Origin: Streptococcus rubneri
Lineage (GTDB): Bacteria; Bacillota; Bacilli; Lactobacillales; Streptococcaceae
Assembly (NCBI RefSeq): GCF_004785935.1
Contig: NZ_SRRP01000002.1
Span: forward strand, 1-49,615
DNA length: 49,615 bases
Reading direction: 5' to 3'
Below are positions 1 through 6,547 of this stretch, piece after piece. The notes under the pieces were generated by a model, which was not told the DNA's origin, searched no databases, and saw only the letters and a list, made by a program, of their open reading frames with translations. Both the position numbers and the translations under genes were made by a program. Each line of letters begins with the position of its first letter. The stretch's first letter is position 1.

Positions 1-95
1 TACACCTGTACCCATGCCGAACACAGCAGTTAAGCCCTAGAACGCCGGAAGTAGTTGGGGGTTGCCCCCTGTGAGATATGGTAGTCGCTTAGCAA
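1..95 (+). rRNA. rrf: 5S ribosomal RNA, 3' part (5' end outside window)
   Basis: The first 95 bases match the streptococcal 5S rRNA from about base 25 to its 3' end. The conserved loop around CCATGCCGAACACAG and the closing GTAGTCGCTTAGCAA segment are both present. The 16S and 23S genes should lie just left of the window. This is the last rRNA gene of an rrn operon whose transcript continues into the tRNA cluster. Confidence 0.95.
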
Positions 96-98
96 GAT

Positions 99-122
99 TG
101 AGTCTAGAGGAATCTAGGCTCA
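99..122 (+). other. Hairpin downstream of 5S rRNA
   Basis: A 10-bp stem (99-108 with 113-122, one G.U pair) closes on a GGAA tetraloop four bases after the 5S end. Only three T follow, so it is more likely an rRNA processing hairpin than a terminator. Read directly from the sequence; the role is inferred. Confidence 0.5.
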
Positions 123-125
123 TTT

Positions 126-239
126 GGGAGTTTAGCTCAGCTAAGGAGAACGTAAGTTCGACTTTGTCGCAGCTGACGTAAGTCAGTGCACGACAGGGAT
201 CCAGTGAGTTAAACGACCATATGGGAGTTTAGCTCAGCT
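126..239 (+). repeat. 17-bp direct repeat of the tRNA-Val 5' end flanking an ~80-nt insert
   Basis: Bases 126-142 are identical to the first 17 bases of tRNA-Val (223-239). Between the copies lies an extra stretch with a 5-bp stem (CTGAC/GTCAG) on a GTAA tetraloop, nested in a second short stem (GTCG/CGAC). The first copy has no tRNA body after it, so it is a tRNA fragment and not a gene. It looks like a duplication or small insertion between 5S and the first tRNA. Confidence 0.6.
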
Positions 240-295
240 GGGAGAGCATCTGCCTTACAAGCAGAGGGTCAGCGGTTCGATCCCGTTAACTCCCA
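223..295 (+). tRNA. tRNA-Val (TAC)
   Basis: A 73-nt cloverleaf with a GGGAGTT/AACTCCC acceptor stem, anticodon TAC at 256-258 and a GGTTCGATCCC T-arm. CCA is not encoded. It is the first intact tRNA after the 5S gene. Confidence 0.96.
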
Positions 296-303
296 TTTTT
301 TAA

Positions 304-374
304 GCGGGTGTAGTTTAGTGGTAAAACTACAGCCTTCCAAGCTGTTGTCGCGAGTTCGATTCTCGTCACCCGCT
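304..374 (+). tRNA. tRNA-Gly (TCC)
   Basis: A 71-nt cloverleaf with a GCGGGTG/CACCCGC acceptor stem, anticodon TCC and discriminator T. Confidence 0.96.
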
Positions 375-408
375 TTGAACAGTTGTTCATTACCAAGTTT
401 TCGAACTT

Positions 409-482
<74 letters not shown>

Positions 483-495
483 TTTTATAAATTAT

Positions 496-567
496 GGTCC
501 GTTGGTCAAGGGGTTAAGACACCGCCTTTTCACGGCGGTAACACGGGTTCGAATCCCGTACGGACTA
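496..567 (+). tRNA. tRNA-Glu (TTC)
   Basis: A 72-nt cloverleaf with a GGTCCGT/ACGGACT acceptor stem and anticodon TTC in the loop after ACCGC. Confidence 0.96.
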
Positions 568-576
568 TATTATATT

Positions 577-666
577 GGAGGATTACCCAAGTCCGGCTGA
601 AGGGAACGGTCTTGAAAACCGTCAGGCGTGTAAAAGCGTGCGTGGGTTCGAATCCCACATCCTCCT
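577..666 (+). tRNA. tRNA-Ser (TGA)
   Basis: A 90-nt class II tRNA with a long variable arm, a GGAGGAT/ATCCTCC acceptor stem and anticodon TGA. Confidence 0.96.
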
Positions 667-675
667 TAATAGTAG

Positions 676-749
<74 letters not shown>

Positions 750-754
750 TATTT

Positions 755-827
755 GGCTCGGTAGCTCAGTTGGTAGAGCAATGGATTGAAGCTCCATGTG
801 TCGGCGGTTCGATTCCGTCTCGCGCCA
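755..827 (+). tRNA. tRNA-Phe (GAA)
   Basis: A 73-nt cloverleaf with anticodon GAA. The acceptor stem carries a T-C mismatch at its fourth pair (GGCTCGG against TCGCGCC). I recall the same form from other streptococci, so it does not mark a pseudogene. Confidence 0.93.
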
Positions 828-842
828 TAATTTAATAATTTC

Positions 843-923
843 GGAAGGGTAGCGAAGAGGCTAAACGCGGCGGACTGTAAATCCGCTCCTTCGGGTTCGG
901 GGGTTCGAATCCCTCCCCTTCCA
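843..923 (+). tRNA. tRNA-Tyr (GTA)
   Basis: An 81-nt class II tRNA with a variable arm, anticodon GTA and a GGAAGGG/CCCTTCC-type acceptor stem. Confidence 0.95.
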
Positions 924-929
924 TCCTTT

Positions 930-1000
930 ACGGGCATAGTTTAAAGGTAGAACTAAGGTCTCCAAAACCTTCAGTGTGGGTTCAATTCCTACTGCCCGTG
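930..1000 (+). tRNA. tRNA-Trp (CCA)
   Basis: A 71-nt cloverleaf with an ACGGGCA/TGCCCGT acceptor stem, anticodon CCA and discriminator G. Confidence 0.95.
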
Positions 1001-1011
1001 TATAAGAATAT

Positions 1012-1085
1012 GGCGGGTGTGGTGAAGTGGTTAACACACCAGATTGTGGCTCTGGCATGCGTGGGTTCGATCCCCATCACTCGCC
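1012..1085 (+). tRNA. tRNA-His (GTG)
   Basis: A cloverleaf with anticodon GTG. The extra G at -1 (1012) pairs with C73 (1085), the identity element of tRNA-His, giving an 8-bp acceptor stem. Confidence 0.95.
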
Positions 1086-1103
1086 TATTTTATTTTATAT
1101 TAT

Positions 1104-1175
1104 TGGGGTATAGCCAAGCGGTAAGGCAAGGGACTTTGACTCCCTCATGCGTTGGTTCGAATCCAGCTACCCCAG
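1104..1175 (+). tRNA. tRNA-Gln (TTG)
   Basis: A 72-nt cloverleaf with a TGGGGTA/TACCCCA acceptor stem, anticodon TTG and discriminator G. Confidence 0.95.
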
Positions 1176-1184
1176 TTATACTTT

Positions 1185-1268
1185 GCCGGCGTGGCGGAAT
1201 TGGCAGACGCGCTGGACTCAAAATCCAGTGTCCATTAGGACGTGCCGGTTCGACCCCGGCCGCCGGTA
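1185..1268 (+). tRNA. tRNA-Leu (CAA), integration site of the island
   Basis: An 84-nt class II tRNA with a GCCGGCG/CGCCGGT acceptor stem, a long variable arm and anticodon CAA. Bases 1216-1268, from the anticodon loop to the 3' end, are repeated exactly at 8988-9040. This is the intact copy, so the element in 1216-9085 restored the gene when it inserted. Confidence 0.96.
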
Positions 1269-1291
1269 TAGTATTAAAGACAAGGTTTTCG
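1216..1291 (+). repeat. Left att repeat (attL-like): tRNA-Leu 3' half plus terminator
   Basis: A 76-bp block starting in the anticodon arm of tRNA-Leu is identical to 8988-9063. After one mismatch (C1292/G9064, in the terminator loop) identity resumes through base 1313, and weaker similarity continues for about 30 bases. Starting in the anticodon arm is typical of tyrosine-recombinase integration at tRNA genes. Confidence 0.85.
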
Positions 1292-1310
1292 CACCTTGTC
1301 TTTTTCTTTT
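1276..1310 (+). terminator. Rho-independent terminator of the rRNA-tRNA operon
   Basis: A perfect 11-bp stem (1276-1286 with 1293-1303) with a six-base loop is followed by a T-rich tract. It ends the 5S-tRNA transcript. Confidence 0.93.
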
Positions 1311-1414
1311 ATTTGTTGAATTTGTAACGCTGAGTTACTTAAAATTACTAGTTTTATAACAAATCATCTAATTTATCCGCTAATTGTGGTATAATTGTTA
1401 CATAATATGTTTTG

Positions 1415-1452
1415 ATCTTGGAACGAACGGCACATTTGTTTCAAGATTTTTT
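1415..1452 (+). terminator. Rho-independent terminator directly behind an extended -10
   Basis: A 10-bp stem (1415-1424 with 1438-1447, one G.U) with a 13-base loop runs into T6. The extended -10 at 1387-1395 would start a transcript near 1402, giving an RNA of about 50 nt. Nothing upstream needs a second terminator, because the tRNA operon already ends at 1310. Confidence 0.6.
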
Positions 1453-1528
1453 ATTTTGTCGAATCCTACCTCCTTTATTAAAATTTTTTAAATCGACTAC
1501 TAGTTACATACGCTTTTACCTCCTTTTA

Positions 1529-1575
1529 TGCTATAATATTCTCAATGGAATATTTAATCTCAAAATAAATATTCC
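1529..1575 (+). promoter_or_regulatory. Promoter with overlapping inverted repeats, likely operator of the XRE repressor
   Basis: An extended -10 (TGC at 1529-1531, TATAAT at 1532-1537) overlaps a perfect inverted repeat AATATTC-6-GAATATT (1535-1541 and 1548-1554). The right arm pairs again with AAATATTCC (1567-1575). Further GAATA-type motifs occur near 1580, 1605 and 1630. Such repeated palindromes just upstream of an HTH gene are typical of autorepressor operators; the link to this regulator is inferred. Confidence 0.55.
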
Positions 1576-1656
1576 TTATGGAATAATTCTATTTTATACC
1601 GTTTAGAATATTTTGTCAAGCTAAAATATACGAATAAGAATATCTATAGGAGAATT

Positions 1657-2103
1657 ATGTATACAGAGGATTATAAATTTTCAGAGAGGTTAAAAACTCT
1701 CAGAAAATCAAAAAAGTTAACTCAAGTACAAATATCGGAATTAATTGGAGTTCAACAAGGGACATATTCTCGGTGGGAGAATGGAACGTTAGAACCAGGA
1801 TTAGAATTCGTTGTGAAATTAGCAAATATCTTTGGGACTACTACAGATTATTTGCTGGGACAAAAACCTTATTCAATTATCAGTAGTTTACCACTAGAAC
1901 AATTAGATCTTACCAATATTGCAAATTTTTCAAAGGATGAATTTGATATTTTGAAACATTCAATAGCAGTTTCGGTGGCAAGAAATAAAATAAAGGCAAC
2001 AGAACTAAAAGATAGAGTTATAGAAAAAAATCAGTTGTCAGAAAAAGATGCAGAACTTTTGAATAATATTTTTGAAGAAGTTAAAACTTATTGGGAAAAA
2101 TAG
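1657..2103 (+). CDS. XRE-family HTH transcriptional regulator
   Basis: A 148-residue DNA-binding regulator. Residues about 9-67 form a Cro/C1-type helix-turn-helix (LTQVQISELIGVQQGTYSRW then an FVVKLANIFGTTTDYLL tail) of the SinR/phage repressor type. Residues 70-148 are charged and helical, without a peptidase triad or TPR repeats, and probably serve dimerisation. The start has AGGAGA nine bases before ATG. It is the first gene of the island and faces the TPR protein and ABC exporter, so it may repress them and itself through the AATATTC palindromes upstream. The inducing signal is not evident. Confidence 0.85.
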   Translation: MYTEDYKFSERLKTLRKSKKLTQVQISELIGVQQGTYSRWENGTLEPGLEFVVKLANIFGTTTDYLLGQKPYSIISSLPLEQLDLTNIANFSKDEFDILKHSIAVSVARNKIKATELKDRVIEKNQLSEKDAELLNNIFEEVKTYWEK

Positions 2104-2266
2104 GAGGACGCTAGTCTTCAAAATTCCCTCCCAAAATGTGTCTAAAATATTGGCGGAATTCCATTAAAGAAAGAACATTTAGAAGTTTCAATAGGTAAAG
2201 ATTAGTATATTATTGTTGAGTGATTTTATTTTATGAAGGTTGTTTATAGTTGAAAGGTGAAAATAG
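2104..2266 (+). other. Spacer with possible gene remnant
   Basis: There is no start codon with a ribosome binding site between the XRE and TPR genes. One frame before the TAG near 2205 reads GIPLKKEHLEVSIGKD, which looks protein-like and could be the tail of a deleted gene. I cannot identify a parent. No clear promoter is seen. Confidence 0.25.
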
Positions 2267-2884
2267 ATGGTCTCTAAACTTGATACAGCTTGGGACTTGT
2301 TTCTGGAGGGAAAAACATCAGAAGCTAAAAAGTTGGTTGAACAAGATTTTTCCATTGATACCTGTACAGATTTTAGCCTTTTAAATCTGATGGGGTATTT
2401 ATTATTGGCAGAAAAAGACTATGCATCGTGTACCCATATCTTTGAGAAATACATTTTATTAGCTCAACAAAATAAAAATAAAGAAAATGAGCACATTGGA
2501 TTACATCAATTAGCAATGATCTACAGAGAGAAGGGGAATTTTCGTAATGCTTTAAAACTCATTGAAGACGAAGAGAAGATAGTTGAAGAGTATTTTCCAA
2601 ACGATAATCTAAAGAAAGCTGTGAATAACTACGAACAAGGCTATTTGAGATTTAAATTAAATAACCTTGATGAAGCTCTTACATTCATGAATCTGTCATT
2701 GGAACAATCTTTAGAGACAGATGATGTGATTTCTCAAGCTTGTAGCTATAGAGGGCTAGGTGAAATCTATTTAGCCTTGAAAGATACGGAGTTATCCAAC
2801 AGACATTTCAAACGAGCTATAGAACTTTTCGAAAGTGTTGGAGAGTTTGAAGGGATAAAGGAAATTGAAGAATTGGCCCCTTAA
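2267..2884 (+). CDS. Tetratricopeptide-repeat protein
   Basis: A 205-residue soluble, all-helical protein. Several TPR-like helix pairs are visible: residues about 38-70 (LLNLMGYLLLAEKDYASCTH), 84-112 (HQLAMIYREKGNFRNALKLI), 124-155 (YEQGYLRFKLNNLDEAL) and 164-195 (YRGLGEIYLALKDTELSNRH). There is no HTH and no signal peptide. GAAAGGTGA precedes the ATG. It lies between an XRE regulator and an ABC exporter. In Rgg-, PlcR- and PrgX-type systems one protein carries both an HTH and peptide-binding TPRs; a separate TPR protein could sense a peptide or act as a scaffold. The function is unknown. Confidence 0.75.
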   Translation: MVSKLDTAWDLFLEGKTSEAKKLVEQDFSIDTCTDFSLLNLMGYLLLAEKDYASCTHIFEKYILLAQQNKNKENEHIGLHQLAMIYREKGNFRNALKLIEDEEKIVEEYFPNDNLKKAVNNYEQGYLRFKLNNLDEALTFMNLSLEQSLETDDVISQACSYRGLGEIYLALKDTELSNRHFKRAIELFESVGEFEGIKEIEELAP

Positions 2885-2899
2885 AAGTTTAAAAGATAT

Positions 2900-2930
2900 G
2901 AGTTCTGTTAATAAGCAGAGCTCTTTTTTT
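2900..2930 (+). terminator. Rho-independent terminator after the TPR gene
   Basis: An 8-bp stem (2900-2907 with 2916-2923, one G.U) is followed by a run of seven T. It separates the TPR gene from the ABC exporter. Confidence 0.85.
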
Positions 2931-2958
2931 ATTTAGAGTTAAGTTCTTTAAATATTCA

Positions 2959-2987
2959 TTGACCAGACTTATTTTTAGATGTATAAT
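2959..2987 (+). promoter_or_regulatory. Promoter of the ABC exporter gene
   Basis: TTGACC (2959-2964), a 17-base spacer and TATAAT (2982-2987): a near-consensus sigma-70/SigA promoter. An inverted repeat ATGTAAT/ATTACAT (3018-3042) lies in the leader and could be an operator. Confidence 0.8.
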
Positions 2988-3086
2988 GAGCATGTAAAAT
3001 ATATCACAAAGAATAATATGTAATAAGATTTAATGATTACATCTGATATTTCTCAATTATAGTGTTCTATTATTTAGGAGAGATTT

Positions 3087-4661
3087 ATGATTAATATTTT
3101 TAAATATCTTGATAAAAAAACAAAATACCTAACCATTATTGGGGCACTGGCAAATGGGGGTCTCGCTTTGGGGCAACCCTTGGTTGTTGCCAAAGCATTA
3201 TCGATAGATCAAAATAACCTTACCTATTCTTCTATTTGGAAATTTGCCCTCTTTGGTTTTTCTGTCTATTTCGCTTTGTATAGTCTAATGTTATTTTGTA
3301 ATCATGCAAATAATGTCTTTCGACGTGAAATTCACATGAATATCCGAACGGCATTGTTTCATAAGTTAATGGAAGACAGAGAATATAGTGAAGATGAAAA
3401 GATTACCATGCTGACACAGGATATGGAATTTTTAGGAGATAACTTTTTTGAACGCTATATGTCTATTTCATGTTGGGGATTTGGAGCGCTGATTACGGCG
3501 ATCTATATCATTGCCCAAAATGTTTTATTGGGTTCTATCTTTGTTTTCTTCACGATCTTACGTCCCATTCCACAATTCTTAATGAATAATAAGCTAAAGA
3601 ATTCAGGGGATGAAATGTCTCAGGGAAGAACAGCTGTTCATAACCAAATCTCTGATAGTATTCGAGGGGCTCAAACCTTGCGGATGAATCAAGCCTTGCC
3701 TGAAAATTCTCAGCGCGTCTGGAATATCAATCTTCGTTATCAACGAGCCATTCAAAAGTTTGCTTTTACCCATAATATTGTTTTCTTTTGTAATGGTTTC
3801 ATGGTCTTTCTTAGCCAAGTACTCCCCTTGGTATTGGGGTTCTTCCTTGCCATGCATGGTCATCATGTTTCAGTGGCTAGTCTGGTTGCAATGTATATTG
3901 CCGCTGGTCAACTGGTAGGTCCTATACAAAATATCATGTATGATGTGGTTGAAGTACAAGGAGCCAAAACAACGGCAGAAAAGATTTTCGGGATTTTAAA
4001 TCGAGCAGATAATAGTGAATCGGACAATCATTCGATCTCACAAGTAGAAGAAGTAGAAATTTCTCATTTAAGTAAATCTTATAACGGTAGAGAGATTATA
4101 CGCGATCTTAATCTAGCCATTCAACAAGGGGAAAAAGTTCTCATCAAAGGTCCAAGTGGCTGTGGGAAATCAACCCTCTTTCGAATGATCACAGGGGAAG
4201 AAAAGGCGGATGATGGGACGATTACTTGTCGGACAAGGGATGGAGCAAAAACAAGTTATTTTATTCGTCAGGTAGGTATCATCAGTCAGCAACCTTTCCT
4301 CTTTAATGATACTGTTCGCTACAATCTTAGTTTGGGACAAGAGTTTTCAGATCAAGAATTGGAGACTGTTTTGAGACAGGTCAAACTCGACCATGAACTA
4401 ACTGATGGACTTGATTTTGTAATCACTAATAACGGAGAAAATATTTCAGGCGGACAACGAGTCCGGATTGAACTAGCCCGCTTCCTTCTTCGTAAAAAGG
4501 ATATTTTATTAGCAGATGAGGTAACTGCAGCTCTTGACGTAGAAAATAGCCAGATGGTTCGAGACTTGATTTTCTCACTACCGATGATGGTGTTAGAAAT
4601 CGCTCACCATATTGATAATGAAAGTCGATATGATCAAGTCATTGAACTAAGAAAGAATTGA
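3087..4661 (+). CDS. ABC exporter, fused membrane and ATPase domains
   Basis: A 524-residue half-transporter of the type I exporter class, slightly shorter than the usual 570-600. Residues about 15-290 carry five or six membrane segments, and 320-524 form the nucleotide-binding domain. Walker A is GPSGCGKST (about 355-363), the signature is NISGGQRVRIELAR, Walker B is DILLADEVTAALD, and the H-loop region is EIAHHID. No peptidase C39 domain is present, so it is not a bacteriocin-processing exporter. It has its own promoter and terminator. Likely roles are export of a peptide, lipid or drug from the cytoplasm, probably as a homodimer. The substrate is unknown; its position behind an XRE repressor suggests inducible detoxification or immunity. 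Confidence 0.85.
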   Translation: MINIFKYLDKKTKYLTIIGALANGGLALGQPLVVAKALSIDQNNLTYSSIWKFALFGFSVYFALYSLMLFCNHANNVFRREIHMNIRTALFHKLMEDREYSEDEKITMLTQDMEFLGDNFFERYMSISCWGFGALITAIYIIAQNVLLGSIFVFFTILRPIPQFLMNNKLKNSGDEMSQGRTAVHNQISDSIRGAQTLRMNQALPENSQRVWNINLRYQRAIQKFAFTHNIVFFCNGFMVFLSQVLPLVLGFFLAMHGHHVSVASLVAMYIAAGQLVGPIQNIMYDVVEVQGAKTTAEKIFGILNRADNSESDNHSISQVEEVEISHLSKSYNGREIIRDLNLAIQQGEKVLIKGPSGCGKSTLFRMITGEEKADDGTITCRTRDGAKTSYFIRQVGIISQQPFLFNDTVRYNLSLGQEFSDQELETVLRQVKLDHELTDGLDFVITNNGENISGGQRVRIELARFLLRKKDILLADEVTAALDVENSQMVRDLIFSLPMMVLEIAHHIDNESRYDQVIELRKN

Positions 4662-4702
4662 TTTTGTAATGAACCCAATATGTTGGATAAATAATTTAAG
4701 TT

Positions 4703-4744
4703 AAGGATTTAGTTCCGTATTGCACAGGGCTAAGTCCTTTTTTC
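4703..4744 (+). terminator. Rho-independent terminator after the ABC exporter
   Basis: A 10-bp stem (4703-4712 with 4730-4739, one G.U) and a T-run to 4744. Confidence 0.8.
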
Positions 4745-4888
4745 TACCATTTATCAGGTATATCAAGGTATTTGATGAAAAATAATTTGAGTACCATAGT
4801 CAAACTAAGGAAATTGTCTTTTTTGTACAAAAAATTATTAAATAATATCTGATGTAGTGTAAACTACTTCACCACTATTTTTTTTGCA

Positions 4889-5028
4889 TTGAGGTTACTA
4901 TTTGAAGAAGAAAAATGAGTTACCAAAAAGTTACTAAAATTTGAAAAATGAGTCTATTTTGCAAGAATCAAAAGTCCTAAACCCCTATTAAATCAAGGTT
5001 ATAAGATTTATAAAATGTATTCATAGAA
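4889..5028 (+). repeat. Diverged copy of the island's right-end sequence
   Basis: About 135 bases align with 8852-8987. Both contain GTTAC(C/T)AAAAAG followed by CTAAA, then ATCAAAAG, then CTATTAAATCAA, and both end at a GAACT that in the right copy is the first base of the tRNA-Leu repeat. Identity is roughly two thirds by eye. It looks like the right end of an earlier insertion. Confidence 0.55.
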
Positions 5029-5051
5029 CTATACATCCGTATCTTTAACAG

Positions 5052-5087
5052 GTTACTAAAAAGGTGCTAAATTATGAAAAAAGTCCC
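5052..5087 (+). repeat. 36-bp exact direct repeat, copy 1
   Basis: Identical to 8879-8914. It starts GTTACTAAAAAGGTGCTAAA and ends in GTCCC. The GTTACT/GCTAAA pair resembles short repeats found near streptococcal phage and ICE attachment sites, where integrase arms bind. That role is inferred. Confidence 0.7.
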
Positions 5088-5114
5088 ATTGTTAGTCTAA
5101 GTTGCTAGTATTTT

Positions 5115-5150
5115 AAAAAGACAAGGTGTTTTATCCTTGTCTTTTTCGTT
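5115..5150. terminator. Bidirectional terminator, relative of the tRNA-Leu terminator
   Basis: A 12-bp perfect stem (5115-5126 with 5135-5146) with A-runs left and T-runs right works for both strands. It serves the minus-strand permease gene. The core GACAAGG/CCTTGTC and the preceding TAGTATT match the terminator behind tRNA-Leu at 1276-1303, so it may be the last trace of a third att copy. Confidence 0.75.
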
Positions 5151-5167
5151 TTAGTATTGCTTTTGTT

Positions 5168-5196
5168 TCAATGTCAATAAGTGTGTTCTTTTTGAA
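5168..5196 (-). repeat. Remnant of the 3' end of the MFS gene
   Basis: On the minus strand this reads CAAAAAGAACACACTTATTG, two differences from the last codons of the MFS gene (7335-7363), and encodes QKEHTY-stop against QKEHIY-stop there. The two copies flank the ABC permease/ATPase pair. Confidence 0.55.
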
Positions 5197-5213
5197 TCAG
5201 TAACTATTCCAAT

Positions 5214-6530
5214 TTATCTATCTTGAAATAAATAAAATCCCTTTGTAATACTATAAAAAATAACTAACAAAGAAATAACTATAAGACTCGGTTGCCAGAA
5301 ACCTGATATATCTACTAAACTACGGCCTAAAAGTTGGCCAATAAAGCTAACTAGAATTAAAATAATTAAATTGAAAACTACTGATACTAATAAAATTAAT
5401 ACCGAATGTATTATTGCCTCGGCTATACGTATTTTAAAAAGTTGTAATCTTGAAACTCCCAGTGTCTTTAACTGTTTAATGTCCTCAATATCTTTATTAG
5501 AAGATAAAATTGTAAGAGAAATAGAACTAGTAATAATCAGAATAATTGGAGCAGACAGATAAGCAATAAAGGAAGCTCTTGCTTCTTGTACACCGTTTGC
5601 TGTATTCATGAATGAATACATATTTTGGGTGTAAAGAATAAACCCAGAAATGAGAGTTACTCCCATGCTCATTGAAGTTTGTATACTTTTCAAATAGCTA
5701 GGATTGGATAGTAGATCCCAAAAGCCTGTATTGATTACATAGTTTTCAGTTGGAAATATCCTCATTAAAAATTTTATTAGAAACATTTGAATTGATGGAG
5801 ATAGTGATTGAATAATAAGGATGTGAATAATTAATAAAAATAATATTATGCTTGACTGTGTTGCAATTATTTCTTTGTTTCTGATAAAACCTGCTGAAAC
5901 AATAAAACCTATACATAGTAACCATAGGAATAAATTAACAGAGATGTTAACAAAACCAGTTATTGTAACTTTTCTTTTTTTCTTTTTTGGTTTTAATATT
6001 GATGCTATTTTAAGTATTCGACTTGAATAAAAGTAAGCTCCTATCCCGACAATTGTTGGGACTATAAAAACACTCAATAAAATTGATTGAATGTTGGCTG
6101 TAATAACTAAATCAGGTAACTCATCTCTTCCTAATAAATTTTGTAAAAATTTATAGTAACTATCTGCCATGATAAATGAAAGTATTGTACCGATACTACT
6201 AACAATCACTGCCATTAAATAAAACTGTCCAGATACTAATAAAGATAGCTGAGTTCTGCTTGCGCCTAAGATAGCCCATAACTGGTAATCCTTTTTAAAG
6301 ATATCTATTAACAGTCTTATATTATTTGAAATAAGGAAAAATAGAGTAGTCCCTCCAAAAAATATTAGCATTTGAAAAAGTTGTGAAGCGTTAATATTAG
6401 CAGTCTTTATTGCACTAGCAATACCAAATAAGGATGTTCCAACAATCAGGCTAGATACAAATAGTAATGGTATTGTTCCTAACCATTGTCTTTTTGAGTA
6501 CTGAAATTGGTAAATGATTAATTTTAGCAT
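5214..6530 (-). CDS. FtsX-type ABC transporter permease
   Basis: A 438-residue membrane protein with about eight predicted membrane helices. Two FtsX/MacB-type cores are recognisable: residues about 80-130 (WAILGASRTQLSLLVSGQFY) and about 355-415 (LKTLGVSRLQLFKIRIAEAI). There is no large extracellular domain of the BceB type. The start ATG has AGGAGG at optimal spacing. The gene lies 17 bases after the ATPase gene 6548-7279 and certainly forms one transporter with it. Such pairs often remove antimicrobial peptides or export small molecules. No two-component system accompanies it, which argues against a classic Bce module. Confidence 0.85.
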   Translation of the reverse strand: MLKLIIYQFQYSKRQWLGTIPLLFVSSLIVGTSLFGIASAIKTANINASQLFQMLIFFGGTTLFFLISNNIRLLIDIFKKDYQLWAILGASRTQLSLLVSGQFYLMAVIVSSIGTILSFIMADSYYKFLQNLLGRDELPDLVITANIQSILLSVFIVPTIVGIGAYFYSSRILKIASILKPKKKKRKVTITGFVNISVNLFLWLLCIGFIVSAGFIRNKEIIATQSSIILFLLIIHILIIQSLSPSIQMFLIKFLMRIFPTENYVINTGFWDLLSNPSYLKSIQTSMSMGVTLISGFILYTQNMYSFMNTANGVQEARASFIAYLSAPIILIITSSISLTILSSNKDIEDIKQLKTLGVSRLQLFKIRIAEAIIHSVLILLVSVVFNLIILILVSFIGQLLGRSLVDISGFWQPSLIVISLLVIFYSITKGFYLFQDR

Positions 6531-6547
6531 AATAAATCCTCCTCAAA

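Larger units (their letters stand above)
1304..1656 (+). other. Gene-free stretch with a possible short transcript and an operator cluster
   Basis: No convincing gene lies here. It contains an extended -10 (TGG-TATAAT, 1387-1395) followed 20 bases later by a terminator hairpin (1415-1452), a second extended -10 (TGC-TATAAT, 1529-1537), and a series of GAATATT/AATATTC motifs up to the xre start. The stretch is very AT-rich. The 64-codon frame at 1412-1606 has no ribosome binding site and is discounted. Confidence 0.6.
4745..5213. other. Gene-free junction with att-like remnants
   Basis: No gene is seen. The stretch holds a second small terminator-like hairpin with an eight-T run (4855-4885). 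A block (4889-5028) is similar to 8852-8987, the segment that abuts the right att repeat. It also contains one copy of a 36-bp exact repeat (5052-5087), a terminator resembling the one behind tRNA-Leu (5115-5146), and a short remnant of the 3' end of an MFS gene (5168-5196, minus strand). Confidence 0.6.

Noticed and set aside
755-827. tRNA-Phe as a pseudogene because of an acceptor-stem mismatch
   Set aside because: All other arms are intact and I recall the same mismatch in other streptococcal tRNA-Phe genes.
1412-1606. 64-codon frame right of the tRNA cluster
   Set aside because: No ribosome binding site, lies over a terminator and promoter, and the composition is that of translated AT-rich spacer.
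1657-2884. XRE and TPR genes as a frameshifted Rgg regulator
   Set aside because: The XRE protein has its own complete C-terminus and stop, the spacer is 163 bases, and the TPR gene has its own ribosome binding site.
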